Shown: piece after piece, positions 40,424-51,763 of the stretch
Layout: each line of letters opens with the position of its first letter
Position numbering within the stretch: position 1 is the stretch's first letter
From: Trigonopsis variabilis
Taxonomy: Eukaryota > Ascomycota > Trigonopsidomycetes > Trigonopsidales > Trigonopsidaceae
Reading direction: 5' to 3'
NCBI GenBank assembly: GCA_003707065.3
Contig: PPXM03000004.1
Coordinates: 434,001-498,000 of the forward strand
DNA: 64,000 bases
Notes under the pieces: model-generated
Database searches by the model: none
What the model saw: the letters and a program-made list of their open reading frames with translations, nothing else
Told to the model about the DNA's origin: nothing
Translations under genes and position numbers: made by a program

Positions 40424-41605
40424 TTACTCTTCTTTTTGCAACTCTTCGATAATATCCGATAAATCAGGTCCGCCTAATGTCATAATTTCTTGAAGAATTT
40501 CAACAGCCTTTTTATATTCTTCCTTTTCTTTCGTCTCATCATCTAAACGGTAAAGACTTCCCAATGTCATGTGTGCCTCGGCCAGCTTCTCCATGGCTGC
40601 AAAATTTGTTGTAGGAAGGATTTTAGTGAGAAAATCGCAGTATTTCCCGAAGATCGTAACAGCTCGATCTCTAGCATTGATAACCGTGTCGGGGGGATTC
40701 TCGTTCTCTTCGTTTTCCTCCCAGTATTCTTCATAAGTTTGAAGCTCTGGTTCCGCAGTTCTAAGGAGATTTTCTCCTAAGCTTATAGCGGCAGGTTTAA
40801 AGACAGTTTCTTTTTCGCATAGCCGGCTCCAACGATCGATAATAGCCTTTTGAATGGATTCGAGATTAGTCTTCTCCCCAGCGGCAAATTCAAGGAGCTT
40901 TAACTTGGTCCTATCAGTTGTTGCAAGCTGCCTCAATACTCTGTCGCAGGATTTCAAAACAAAATAATCGATGGAAAAGATGTCACGGTCCCTTTCTCCC
41001 TGTTCGATCAGCTGTTGCTCAATATCAAACGCTTTCTTGACCAATATAACAGCTTGGGAGCTTTTCTTAGGACTTTTGTTGTATGTGCTTTGTATCGCAA
41101 GACAAGTAGCTTTAATTTTCAATAAACCAACGTCTTTAGGATCTCCTTCTAACCCCGTTTCGGCTCGTTCTAGACTTGCTTCGACATAATCGCCAGCAGA
41201 ATCCTGTTTCTTGTTCTTTTTCCCTTGGGATCTCTCTTCAATGTCTTGGAAGCGTCCCACATAGAGTAAAGCCGTAGAGTAGACTTTGTAAAACCATGAA
41301 GGCTGAGGCTCCTTGCTATTCCTCAAAATCCGATCACATTCATGAATAATTCCATTGGCTAATGTCACCGAGTGTAATGGATAAGTTACAATTGAGTCTT
41401 GTCCATCAATAGAGCCTTCCTGTATCTTTTTCTCCATCGTCTCATAAAGACCACGAAGCTCTCCTAACTCATCTCCTTCTTCATACTCTCCTTCAACCAC
41501 AATGGTCTCTTGACCATTGTTATCGACTAATTCTTCTCCACTCTCTGTCTTTTGTTTTTTATTGGCACTTAGGTCCTCTCCGCCTTCATCTCCGTGCTTG
41601 ACCAT
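40424..41605 (-). CDS. ETT1: Ett1/Nro1 family TPR-like nuclear protein
   Basis: This 393-residue alpha-helical protein matches Ett1 of budding yeast (translation-termination efficiency) and Nro1 of fission yeast, an oxygen-responsive inhibitor of the prolyl hydroxylase Ofd1. The early KKQK basic patch, an acidic stretch, LYVGRFQDIEER and a long helical repeat region ending with MTLGSLYRLDDE are family-like. Family members usually have a short RPLGL-type N terminus that I cannot see here. A small 5' exon may be missing, or ATG 41605 may be the true start. The frame is open six codons further without an ATG. Which of the two roles applies cannot be told. Confidence 0.8.
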   Translation of the reverse strand: MVKHGDEGGEDLSANKKQKTESGEELVDNNGQETIVVEGEYEEGDELGELRGLYETMEKKIQEGSIDGQDSIVTYPLHSVTLANGIIHECDRILRNSKEPQPSWFYKVYSTALLYVGRFQDIEERSQGKKNKKQDSAGDYVEASLERAETGLEGDPKDVGLLKIKATCLAIQSTYNKSPKKSSQAVILVKKAFDIEQQLIEQGERDRDIFSIDYFVLKSCDRVLRQLATTDRTKLKLLEFAAGEKTNLESIQKAIIDRWSRLCEKETVFKPAAISLGENLLRTAEPELQTYEEYWEENEENENPPDTVINARDRAVTIFGKYCDFLTKILPTTNFAAMEKLAEAHMTLGSLYRLDDETKEKEEYKKAVEILQEIMTLGGPDLSDIIEELQKEE

Positions 41606-42137
41606 AGCCAAAAGAGCTGAACAAAAAATTATCGAAACTGGCGTGACATGCCGTTACGTTACAACTACGTTAGTTAACTCGAGCCCGAAGCAGCCTGCTA
41701 TGATCACTAAGACACAAGCCTTTTATAACATCTTTTTCTTTAATGACTAATCGTATAATTTATAGCAGGATGAAAATATAGAGAAATACCGACGAAGACG
41801 TGACCCGTCTCTTAAAATCAGATAGCAGCGAAGTCATTCGTTCCACTCCGGATAAGAACGTGAACGTGACATATGAACCCATCTGCTCTGCAACTAAGTT
41901 CTAGAAAGACAGGCTTCGCACAGAGGAAGAATCGTAGCATTGTTTTATATTATATTAAATTCTCTTTGGAATCATATATTAGTCACGAATATTCCTCATA
42001 GAACATCCACCAGCTCAGCTGATCTATCTATTGTATTTCCAATGTCGGGGCCGGGTAACTGTTTAGGTCAACTATTGTTTACTCGTTACGACACACCTCA
42101 GGTGCGTGCGACCTAGCTCCATCTGCTTTATGAGCGT
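41606..42137. other. Divergent ETT1 and Inp2-like promoter region
   Basis: No gene was recognised in this 532-base stretch. It contains TATAAAAGG on the minus strand at about 41723-41731, toward ETT1, and a three-codon upstream ORF (42130-42141) overlapping the next gene's start. Confidence 0.45.
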
Positions 42138-42141
42138 ATGA
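42130..42141 (+). promoter_or_regulatory. Minimal upstream ORF overlapping the main start codon
   Basis: ATG AGC GTA TGA encodes Met-Ser-Val; its TGA overlaps the ATG of the Inp2-like gene as ATGA. Such a termination-reinitiation arrangement could lower or condition translation, provided the transcript starts upstream of 42130. Confidence 0.5.
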
Positions 42142-44230
42142 CAGATTCGTGTATCGAAGCTGATTCACCGTTAGCTCATTATCTATCGGGTAAGTCGAAA
42201 TGCAGCCGCGAATTCTGATGTCTCAGAAACGGGAGTTTGCGAGTCTGATTGGGGAGTCGAGCCACCTGAAAAGAAACAGGTGTTCAATTCCTATCCTGGC
42301 ATATTATTACGACCGAAAAATACGTTGCGGCCGTTTGAAGTTCATGACAATGCATCGTCGCGAGCTAAAAAGTTCAAATTACTAATACATGTAAGTGGCT
42401 CTATGAGCTTGATCGTGGCTGACTCTAAAGGGTGCCCTTCGACATAGCTTGGGCGAACAGGAAAATGAAAAATTTCTAGAACGATTTCGATATACCTTGA
42501 TTTCTTCTAGTTTGTTGGGCGAACAAGCAGGTCTGGTTGTCCATCCTTTAGATCGAGATCACTCTTTCACGACGGCGTTCAGAACTTGGCGGATCATTTC
42601 AGTCAAGGCACGCTATTGGAGCGGAGGAGGTGCATGTATAATTGTTGTCATTTTTGTATTATCATGGGCTCTGCGGGAAGACCATCTGCAGAATTCAAAG
42701 TGCAGAACGGTTGCCGCCTTGGTCTTAGGCTTATGTGCTGGGCTGTTCCTATTTGCTCATAAGCGACGGCGATCGATTCGAATAACCCGAAAAAATAGTT
42801 TGGCGTGGACGATTAGTTTTATTAATCATTCGGAATCGTTGGATTATTACATCAGTCAAGCCATTCGGTTTATGGCAGAGGTAGAGTTGGTGTCAAAAGG
42901 AGTCCCACTAGCTGGAGCAACCCTACGAGCAAGGGAAAAACTTGAGTACAAGACTGATATTCGTCATTGTCACCGATTACGGACCTGTGTCTCAGCTTCT
43001 CTCGATTTATGTATTCCTCGTCTTGCCCAAAACGTTACTGCTTTGGAACCTTATTGCAATAGAATTCAGCTGGAACGATACCTTGACATGTATGATATAT
43101 CAAGGCGCTCCCTTACATTTAAGGAAGATCCGGATGAAGTTGGATCCTCTCAGCAGAGCTCCAGTCAACTAAAAGTCAAATTTTATCACCTGCATCTAAT
43201 TCGAAAAATCTTAATCTGTCATCTTTTGGCACTGGACGCTCTAGGAGATATTCAAGACGCTAAAAAGTGGGCTGTTGTGGCAGATGCAATTTACTCATTG
43301 GCTGAACTTATGTTTGAGCTAGCCCAAAGCGTCAAAACTGCTCTTGAGGTGGATCGAGGAATTCTCGATGATATCTATAATGAATCAGAACTGTACCAAA
43401 GATCGTCTTCAAAATTAGAAGCCGGATCCTGGAACCAATACACGAAATCCATAAACACTCTCAGCGCAACGCTTCGCACTGTGGAGGCAAAAATGTTACT
43501 TTTACGTGAGGCTCACTCGTATTCTGTCAAGCGAGACTCTCGCGAATCATACCAGAATGATGAGAGCACGAGCACCAATGATGACGCGGTGAACTTTCAG
43601 CGCCAGTATATCAGCCTTGGTAATGACATACAAGTTCTTCTCGAAGAATGGAGACAGGGCCTTGAAAATTGCCATCAAAAGGCCAAAACCTTCTCTGATG
43701 ATACTAATATCGATTCTTCTAGTTATGGCCAGATTTCTTCTGAGCTCGAAGATGAGACTGCATCGGCAGCTCCGAGTATGTTCAGTGGCCCAACTGAGGG
43801 AACACTCGAGCCCATGACACCTTACCTGGATGACGATGCATTTACACAGTCTGGTTTTAGTGGCTCGGGAATCGTGGCCTCAGATGATTTCGGTGATACA
43901 CCCTTGTCGCCGAGTATTCGGATGTCTTTGGTAGGAGAAGCGGCGGCTGCAATTGCAAAGCGCACTATCGTGTCTAGGCGGCCTCATCTGATATGGGAAA
44001 TGGAAGATTCGCCCTCTCGTTATCAGCATGCGCCATCCAGAGATACAGCGAATACAGCTGACCGATCCCCTCTACGGCCAGCTCCTAATAATAGAGTTAA
44101 TTCTCGCACGGAGAAACGTCTTTCAGAGATTTTAAATTCCCCAGGCGTGCCTGAATTGACATTATCGGGATCTATATCCAGATCAAATCGGCATTCGCGT
44201 CATCGATCAGACGAATCTTTTGGATCATGA
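42138..44230 (+). CDS. Vezatin/Inp2-type myosin-binding membrane protein
   Basis: The exons 42138-42189, 42227-42390 and 42431-44230 (introns 37 and 40 nt) give 671 residues. Exon 2 supplies the conserved fungal block RPKNTLRPFEVHDNASSRAKKF, which runs across the second junction into FLERFRYTLISSSLL. Two adjacent hydrophobic segments follow (about residues 125-143 and 155-172). Then comes a helical domain with SASLDLCIPRL and YHLHLIRKILICHLLALDAL. This is the layout of vezatin-like myosin-binding proteins, which in budding yeast (Inp2) tether peroxisomes to the type V myosin Myo2. The C-terminal tail is long and disordered. The cargo organelle here is an inference. Confidence 0.8.
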
Positions 44231-44466
44231 AAACCCCTGTATTGCTTCGAGAGGGACGTTAAATGAGGGCAGACATACTCAATCGATGATGAAGAAAGGC
44301 AAGGTAATCGACTAGGCGAAGAAAGACATCAGATGTACAGTATACGGGGTAGTTTATTATGGAGAACAGGACACAGTTTAGTCAAGGCAGTTTAGTCAAT
44401 GATAGTAGTATACTATTAGTTAACAGGCGTATTGATCTAGAAAGGGCACGTAATAATAACGGAGCA

Positions 44467-46635
44467 TCAATGAATACGGGCCAGCCGCGTCGTGTTGATA
44501 TGGACATTGACATCAAGCTCATCGGCATTGTCAGCGATCCGATCCAAGCGCTCATTTTGTTGGTTGAGTTCTTCGTTGGTGGCAATGGCCAACTTGCGTA
44601 GGCGAGTAGACAGTTGGCCGAGTTCGTTAACATTCTGGTCGATCTCAGTCTCCATGGCATCATCTTCTTCGTCATGCTCGAATTGGTAGCGGCTTCGCTC
44701 AGCAAGCAGATTCTTCTGTCGATATTTCTCTGTAACAGCTGAATGCTGTCTAGTAGCGTCCAAAGCACCAGTGATTCGCTGTTGAGAATCATGCGCCTCT
44801 CGTGCTGTCCGTTCACGCATATATTTGTTATATTCAAACTCACGACGCGCATTTGACTCTCGTTCTTCAGCCCTTCGCTTTGAGTTGAAAGGGTTCTGGA
44901 CCCGAACCGCCAAGAGGGATCGATTCAAATGTTTAAGCTCCTTTGCCTTATTCTCAGCAACGCGATTCTGAGCAGTAGCGAGATTAAGGGTTTGTTCTGT
45001 ATTCGTCATACGCTCACCTTGGCCACCAAGCATTCCGAGAGTATTGCGACCGGCTTCTTCAGCCTGCCGACCCATATTGATGGCATTTCTAGTTGAAAGA
45101 ACAGACTGCTGTTTGGTGAAGCGGATTTGTTGTTTGATTGCCTCAACATCCTCATCTTCTTCGCGCTGCAAGCGGGCTTGTTCATCTTCGTAGGATTCAA
45201 AGTCATAGGAGTGAGTTTCCTCTTCTTGGGCAGCATAATTAGAATCATAAGCTGGTGGGCTTTGGGTCTGTTGCTCTATTGCTTCCCTGATTTCTTCTGG
45301 GGGAGCCTGATCGGCAGAATATGCCTGAGTAAACGGCTTAGGGATATCATAGGCTGTGCTTCGTTCTGCCAAAGTACACGTTTCAGCCTTTGTCTCTTCA
45401 TCTATTTGAAATTGTTGCTGCTGGGTCGGTTGGGAAAAAGATGGAGCTGGTTCGACACTGCGTTCCTCTTCAATGGCAGGGTTGAAGCGACCGACGGAAG
45501 AACTCTGGCTACGTTGACCAAAAAGTTCATTCCGAAGATCTAAAGAATCGCGAGACTCCTCAGCATCCGGTGATTTGTAAGGAGCCATGGATTTATAGGG
45601 GTTGATTGGCTGCTGCGAACTGTAAGGATCTTGATCAGACTGACTGACAGGAGAGGTGAACGGTTGAGGAATTTGTAAAGATTCAGTATCTGGGTCACGA
45701 TAAGAACGCATAGATTTAGCATAGGGGTTAGTGGCTGCAGCTGAGCGGCTAGATCGAATGGATCTTGTATCAGTGTCTCTGACAGAGGCTTGCTCTCCGT
45801 AATTTAACGATGGATCACTGCCATAAGGATCAAAAGAACCGCCCTTTGAAGCTGTGCTTGCGGAAGGATTTGGATATCGTTGAGTCGATGGAGGCAGGGA
45901 ATAGTTCGGCTTGGGTTGACGAGAACTTGGGGTGATCGATGAATATGGATTAGATTGACCAGATGAGCCATAAGGATTCCCTTGAGCTGCAGACGAGTAT
46001 GGATCGGATGCAGGTTTAGAGCCATAGGAGTTGGAAAGAGTCGATCTATAAGGATTAGAAGAACTTCCTGAACTGTAGGGATTGTATGGATCACCCGTCG
46101 TAGATTGATCAGGAACTCCATAAGGATTCTCATAAGCGTCCCTTTCTTGTTGGGCTTTAACTGCATCTTCATATCGGAATCTCGGCCCCTGAGGCGGTAA
46201 ACTGTCATTTGGTTTATTCTTTAAGTAAGATGCATAGGCAAACTCGCTTGGGCCTTCCTGGCGCTCTTGAGCAAAAGGGTTAGGATTCGTACCTTTCACT
46301 TCCGGCTCCTCTGGACCAGCGGCATAGGGGTTGTATTGTTCCGACTGTGGATCAAGACTTTGAGCCGGGGCGGCCTTGTTCTTCCTACCAAATCTCAGAA
46401 ACGACTTGGATTTCTTCTTGGCCTCTTCCTCAGCTTTTTTTGCTTCTTCAGCCTCTCGTTCTTGTCGTTCTTTCTGGGCCTGGATCTCTTGGGCTCGTAT
46501 AGAATACTTGGAGTACTTGCCCGTATGGTTTAATCGACTGGCGACCGGCACACCCATTTCTAAGAGTTTATTGGATGCCTCCTCTTCGGTCATATCATCT
46601 TTGGGTCCAAATTTAAATGCTTTCTTAAGGCCCAT
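44467..46635 (-). CDS. SEC9: SNAP-25 family t-SNARE Sec9
   Basis: Sec9 contributes two of the four SNARE helices that fuse secretory vesicles with the plasma membrane. The 722-residue protein begins MGLKKAFKFG, a typical Sec9 start. It has a long low-complexity N-terminal half rich in repeated NPY-Ser/Gly units (about residues 105-330). Two SNARE motifs lie in the last 260 residues. The first contains RMTNTEQTLNLATAQNRVAE and the second EELNQQNERLDRIADNADEL. The linker VQNPFNSKRRAEERE and RYQFEHDEEDDAMETEID are characteristic. No transmembrane segment is present, as expected. It is a single exon. Confidence 0.96.
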   Translation of the reverse strand: MGLKKAFKFGPKDDMTEEEASNKLLEMGVPVASRLNHTGKYSKYSIRAQEIQAQKERQEREAEEAKKAEEEAKKKSKSFLRFGRKNKAAPAQSLDPQSEQYNPYAAGPEEPEVKGTNPNPFAQERQEGPSEFAYASYLKNKPNDSLPPQGPRFRYEDAVKAQQERDAYENPYGVPDQSTTGDPYNPYSSGSSSNPYRSTLSNSYGSKPASDPYSSAAQGNPYGSSGQSNPYSSITPSSRQPKPNYSLPPSTQRYPNPSASTASKGGSFDPYGSDPSLNYGEQASVRDTDTRSIRSSRSAAATNPYAKSMRSYRDPDTESLQIPQPFTSPVSQSDQDPYSSQQPINPYKSMAPYKSPDAEESRDSLDLRNELFGQRSQSSSVGRFNPAIEEERSVEPAPSFSQPTQQQQFQIDEETKAETCTLAERSTAYDIPKPFTQAYSADQAPPEEIREAIEQQTQSPPAYDSNYAAQEEETHSYDFESYEDEQARLQREEDEDVEAIKQQIRFTKQQSVLSTRNAINMGRQAEEAGRNTLGMLGGQGERMTNTEQTLNLATAQNRVAENKAKELKHLNRSLLAVRVQNPFNSKRRAEERESNARREFEYNKYMRERTAREAHDSQQRITGALDATRQHSAVTEKYRQKNLLAERSRYQFEHDEEDDAMETEIDQNVNELGQLSTRLRKLAIATNEELNQQNERLDRIADNADELDVNVHINTTRLARIH

Positions 46636-47193
46636 GTTGTATCAAGGAGATGAGACAAACGAGGGAGGCTTAGCGGAATGACGGCTGCCGTTGCAATCGA
46701 GCCTCCGTTGGGAACGATGAGACGTTGCTCAAAGGGGGAAACCGTTACACATCTAAATGTGCTTGATTACGCACGCCTCGCAGCTTTCCATGTAGGACGT
46801 CTTCAGATTTCGTCTGAATTTCGTTATTCTAGAAAGCGTTTATGATTCCTGTTTTTACACCTGTTGGACTAGATTCTTATTTATCTTCTTGTGGGAACCC
46901 TGGTCCAGTTGAGAAGCACCTATTCCCGTTACATCCCTTTTAAATGCTTCCCATTTGTTCATGTTTCATACGAATCGAGTCCTGTAAAGCCTGAAGATAC
47001 GGTGTCTTTGGCGAACCCACAGCGTTTCCCGAATTCTACTAGTGCTACTGAGAGCAGGAGTTCCCACTTTAGAGACCAAGTTAAGCGCTCGAGACTCGAA
47101 GACTAGATCTACAGAAAAGTTCATCATAAATTATTCCATTCATAACATAACAACGCCCCAATGCTCATATAATACACGACCCAACAGAATACA
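46636..47193. other. SEC9 upstream region
   Basis: This 558-base stretch carries the SEC9 promoter and the 3' flank of the RING gene. A 33-codon ATG frame (46842-46943) and a longer frame without ATG (46891-47106) overlap. With no splice signature joining them, I call no gene. Confidence 0.4.
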
Positions 47194-48900
47194 TCATGGA
47201 TAGATCACCTGCCTATACCTTCGACACCGTAGACACCATGCTTCCGGACCCCGCCGCTCATCAGAAACACCATCTCGTACAACAGGAACGCTGGCGTCGT
47301 CTCTCTCATCCGTGCAAGAATCAGAATCATCATCAAGTAACATATCTGGAATGTCCATGTCATCATGCGACCGCATAGCTATAGATAGACAGCTTCGATG
47401 ATAAGCATGCCCACAGGACAACCTAACCAGCCGTCTATCGTTACCGTCACATAGTCCAAGCGGCTCATTCGCACACGCAAGGTCCGGCCTCGCTATGTTG
47501 CATGAGGCTGATGGATATCGACCTCTAGAACGAAACTCTCCCAAATCTGGCCGCTGGCGCCCATAGGGATGGTGACGCTGGGTCCCAGAAGAAACACCGG
47601 AAACTGATACCGTAGACAACAAAGGCGTGCACGAGCCGGATCTGGTTACGCGCTCTCTCTCAGTCGATCGCCACGGAGAAGCAATCGAGGGAGAAGGACT
47701 CGCGAGTGACGGAGGAGCCACCGAGGAAGATTGCTCTTGCCTAGATAAAGATGGTTCAGGAGGTAAAAGCGAGCCAATGGCATTATTAGCTTGGTTGGAC
47801 TCATTATTTGTTGCAGGAGAAGTTGATGCTTCTGGTTCGGAATTCGTCGCACTTTCCTGGCGACTTTGTTGTTGGTCATCAGTAGTAGGAGGGCGGATCG
47901 GGTGATCAACAACCATAAATCTTATATTGAACCCAAAATAAGGCCTCTGGCGGATAGAACCATTTGCTGGCTGAGGAAAAGCGGGTCGCAATTCTGGACC
48001 GTTTGATTGTTGAGACAGTGGTCTACCATCTGTACCGCTTGGCCCTTGCTGAGAAGTTGATTGATCAGTGGGTGAAGTTCGCCTATTGGAATCATTGTAA
48101 TCGGGAGGATGAGGGAAAGGAAGAAAGTAAAGCGGGAAAAGAGGGGCATTTGAAATGGCAGGAAAGTTAAACGGAGTGGCGTTTCGTTGCTCTTGAGTAG
48201 GCTCCGTTGAGAGCACCGAGTCGCCAGAACCTTGCTCGCTTTGAGGACTAGCCGATTGAGCCGTTGGATGAGCAGGCGGTGGTCGCATGCGGGTTTCAGA
48301 AGAAGATCCAGCCACACCGTTTAAATTTATTTGCGGTTCTTGAGGATTGGCATCAGAGCCAGGCTGACTACCGTTAGGCGGTGCAGAGCTGTAGATCCAA
48401 ACAAAATGATCATCTAGAGGCGCATTTTCTTCTTGAGGTGGTCCATTTTCAGATTCAACCGTTGATCTGCAGAGAGGACAGCTGGCTGCGGACGAAAGCC
48501 ATTCGACCAAGCAAGGTTTCCCAAAAATGTGGCCACAAGGCATTCGAACAGGAATATGAAGAGCATTTGAACTCTCCTGATTATTTTTTGTCCCAGTGGC
48601 GTCAGTGGAATGACTCTCGGATAACGGAACAGATTCCGAGGAGGTAGGGAGAGTATCATACTCTTCGAAACAAATAGGACATTTCCGATCATTTGGCGCA
48701 AGAGTATTTGGGTCAACAGGATCTAAATTACTAATTGCTGCCTGAGTTGCTCTAGGCTTCTGCCGAGTTTCAGGAACCATTCCTCCTAACGGCAAAGAGA
48801 AGATCAGAGTAATAGCCGGTCGATGGTGAAAAGTAGTCCCCTCTGACTGCCCAGGAGGAGGCCCTGTAGAATTCGAGGACTGATCTGGATGTAAATCCAT
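47194..48900 (-). CDS. RING-finger protein with two RING-like modules, probable E3 ubiquitin ligase
   Basis: ATG 48900 gives about 568 residues (MDLHPDQ). An earlier in-frame ATG at 49011 would add 37 residues. A RING-H2-type finger lies early: CPICFEEYD, then MPCGHIFGKPCLVEWL and CPLCRS, with an unusually long Ser/Thr-rich insert between the first cysteine pair and the CGH. A Pro/Ser/Gln-rich middle follows. Near the C terminus a second RING-like module reads ACANEPLGLCDG, LSCGHAYHRSCL and WCLRCRRY. I do not know a named yeast orthologue. The substrate and E2 are unknown; RAD6 in the same window is coincidental. Confidence 0.75.
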   Translation of the reverse strand: MDLHPDQSSNSTGPPPGQSEGTTFHHRPAITLIFSLPLGGMVPETRQKPRATQAAISNLDPVDPNTLAPNDRKCPICFEEYDTLPTSSESVPLSESHSTDATGTKNNQESSNALHIPVRMPCGHIFGKPCLVEWLSSAASCPLCRSTVESENGPPQEENAPLDDHFVWIYSSAPPNGSQPGSDANPQEPQINLNGVAGSSSETRMRPPPAHPTAQSASPQSEQGSGDSVLSTEPTQEQRNATPFNFPAISNAPLFPLYFLPFPHPPDYNDSNRRTSPTDQSTSQQGPSGTDGRPLSQQSNGPELRPAFPQPANGSIRQRPYFGFNIRFMVVDHPIRPPTTDDQQQSRQESATNSEPEASTSPATNNESNQANNAIGSLLPPEPSLSRQEQSSSVAPPSLASPSPSIASPWRSTERERVTRSGSCTPLLSTVSVSGVSSGTQRHHPYGRQRPDLGEFRSRGRYPSASCNIARPDLACANEPLGLCDGNDRRLVRLSCGHAYHRSCLSIAMRSHDDMDIPDMLLDDDSDSCTDERDDASVPVVRDGVSDERRGPEAWCLRCRRYRQVIYP

Positions 48901-50116
48901 TTCAATTATATGGTGAATTGTCAAAGAGAAGAGAGGCGGATGACTAAGAGGAGCGTAGCGCGTGTTTAAGTATGTTGTCCCGATTGCGAAACCGTTACAA
49001 CGGTCTGACATTCCATGGAACGTCTTCGAATAGTAAATACAAATATAGCTCTCCTTGCCGAGTTTTCAGCTTTTTTCGTTCTATCTTGTCTCCTCATGTG
49101 TTGTTGGTCTTGACGAGCCCAGCTACTTTAATGGTTCTCCTGATCCGGACATAACGCGGCGGACCTTATCATAGCGACCCGACCGACGACGGGGACCGAG
49201 ATTTGGAATCAACGATGTCTTAAATTCTTGGTTTGCCTGACTAGAACTGTACTAAATTCCAGACTGGGAGAGTTATGAAGAAGGAGATAATATATTCTTT
49301 TCGTGTGGTTAAATTTGTCATTTCGTGACTGTGGGGTAAAGCACAGATGCAGCCAAGAATGGTAGATACTTTGTCGCCGAGGTGAAGGAGGATAAGACGT
49401 CAGTCACCCTTATGCTCAGGAGACCATAATTTTTGATACGGAACGCCACGAGACGAAAAAAGTGCCCCGATTTTCCTCAAAGTTCTGTGGGGAGGACGTG
49501 AGACGATTCACTGGAGAGGATGAGACCGCGAGTGGTACAGTTCCCTTTCCATAAAAGGATTAAGGCTTCCTGAAAGATAATGGGCATAGATGACGCGTAA
49601 GCATGACCGGTTCACATATGTTCGCCGGTAGACTTTATTGGCTCTTTATTACTCGTGCGGTACTCTTCTGATACTACTTCGACCAAGAAAGGAATATTAG
49701 TAGGATCCGTCTAAAAGGCTTCGCAACCGAAACCATTGGCGTCGTAATAAGGATTAATTTTATCGGATAATTTTGGGGTTCAAGTTCATTCGATATTGAG
49801 AAGCGTCTATTCTTGAGAGTTAGTTTTCTTGCCATGGGGAAGTAATCAATGTTACTCTGTGAAGTCTTAACGTCCATCAGAGGCAGCCAAGCATCAGAGG
49901 AAAAGGCTACATGTCGCAATAAAGTTAAATTCCTGTTTATTAAATAACTGCATATGTAAACCTCTCGCCCTCACAATGACAAAAGACGAGATGAGACCTG
50001 CAAATCGGCCAGCTGATCATGGACATTAATGGCCTTTGAATCGTTACGGTTCTATGGTTCGATCGCCACGAGAATCCAAGATAAAGTCCACTATTGGATT
50101 GGAGCACTTCATCTAA
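48901..50116. promoter_or_regulatory. Long upstream region of the Zn2Cys6 regulator
   Basis: This is the largest gene-free stretch in the window. No ORF, tRNA or element was recognised. Long, motif-rich promoters are common for fungal regulators. A CCATAAAAGG element is present near 49550, and GCAGCCAAG occurs twice (about 49351 and 49884), but no known site stands out. Confidence 0.45.
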
Positions 50117-51500
50117 ATGGCGTCGGGAACAACTTCTCGGCAAGGACGACCAAAGGTACGCCAACCACATGCGAAATCCCGGACTGGTTGTGTGTGTTGT
50201 AAGAAAAGAAGGATAAAGTGTGACGAAACAAGGCCTTCATGTGTGAACTGCGTTCGCCGGTCTATCCAATGTGTCTATTCTGATGTATGGATCCAGACAT
50301 TACCAGAGTCATCCGAAAGTGCGAGCAAACTAGTCAAGTTTGCTGTTCCCTCTCCAAAGACATCTACTGCTATCAATCATCGAAGTGAGTATCAAATAAG
50401 TGGAACTGAATGAGCTAATGTCAGCCGCAATTACATCTGAGGAAATGGAATTATATCACAGATTCATTGTCGAGACTTCGGCGACTCTAAATAACCAAGA
50501 TGATAAGCTTTATTGTTGGCGATACCATGTTCCGTTGTTAGCGTGTCATTCAGAATGTCTCATGCAGGCCATTCTAGCCACCGCTGCACTATATATTTCG
50601 AAAACAGGTCCTCCAAAACTAAGAGAGAGTTATTTTACCCAAGGAATGAACCATTTCAGTAGTGCTACCCACTTACTGCATTCTGCTCTGAATACAATCA
50701 CCGATTTCAACTATCTCCCCTTATATGTCTCATCTTGTCTTTTTATGATTTGTTCGCTAGCTGCAGAAGCCGACAAAACTGACCGCGCGTCGGCCCTGAC
50801 GTCTCCAGAGCAGATCTATGGGAGCCAGCCAATATTTCAAAATTTCGAGAGCATTGTTGGGTTATACTATGCAGAAAACGGGAACTTAAAACCAAAAGTA
50901 GAGTTTACTCTCCCAGGATGGCTCTTTTACCTTGAAGGTATTTATGCGACTGTCCATGGACGGGAAACTTTAATCAGGGACAGTCCGGTTAAAGCGCTAG
51001 CAGATGGTGGAATATACAGCCTTAATGAAGAATGTATGGAGTCATACTTTCCTGAACATATTGACTACATGTGTTCACATAAGATATTTGAAAACGACGA
51101 AAAACTGGATGAAATAGTTCTCGACATATATGTCAACGCAATTGCGCAATTAAAGCGCATATACAGTTCTCCAACTTTTGGCCGAGGAGCCGGATGTGTT
51201 GTCGATATAGCTCCAGCCTGGATGTGGTGTCTTACTATTTCAAAGACATTCTTTAAATTCCTTCAGCAGGCCCGTCCGCGAGCATTGCTCATCTTCGCAA
51301 CTTATATGGTTCTCATAAACCGTCTCAAGCAGTTTTGGTTTGTTCAGAATATGGCCGTGTTTGAAATTGATCGCATCTATAAATCTTTGCCCGACAAATG
51401 GAAGCCTTACTTGCAATGGCACCAACAGATGCTTCGAGACGATGATATCTCTGTCATACCTTCCTATACCAGTCGTCCGTGGACTTTCTTCTCACCATAA
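50117..51500 (+). CDS. Zn2Cys6 transcription factor, Upc2-like
   Basis: The exons 50117-50384 and 50425-51500 (40-nt intron, branch GCTAATGTCAG) give 447 residues. The N-terminal binuclear cluster is perfect: C25-x2-C28-x6-C35-x6-C42-x2-C45-x6-C52, within GCVCCKKRRIKCDETRPSC. The KSRTGC lead and RRSIQCVYS end resemble the Upc2/Ecm22 sterol-regulator subfamily. The remaining helical domain (LACHSECLMQAILATAALYIS onward) is of the Fungal_trans_2 type. A GC-rich linker and no other DNA-binding element are seen. Regulation of sterol uptake is a family-based guess, as this subfamily is large and functionally varied. Confidence 0.83.
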
Positions 51501-51763
51501 ATGTTGACCACTTAGATGCATCGAGCGTTGTGTAAAAAGACGTCTGAATGTTATGTTGTTGATGGAGAGGAACCGTGAAACGAATTCATTGTACTATATT
51601 ATTAAGCATAGAATGAACTTGTTATGCGAAGCGTGAACTGAGAGAAAATAGTGGTCCGATATTATATAAAATGCTCAATAGACTCAATGCAATTTATGAC
51701 ACGATGCTAGTAACAAATTTCCCTTCGGGTGTGTTAATCCCTCTGCAATTATAGCTGGAGCTT

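Noticed and set aside
46842-47106. Two overlapping frames upstream of SEC9
   Set aside because: The ATG frame is only 33 codons, the longer frame has no ATG, and no intron with the local branch signature joins them.
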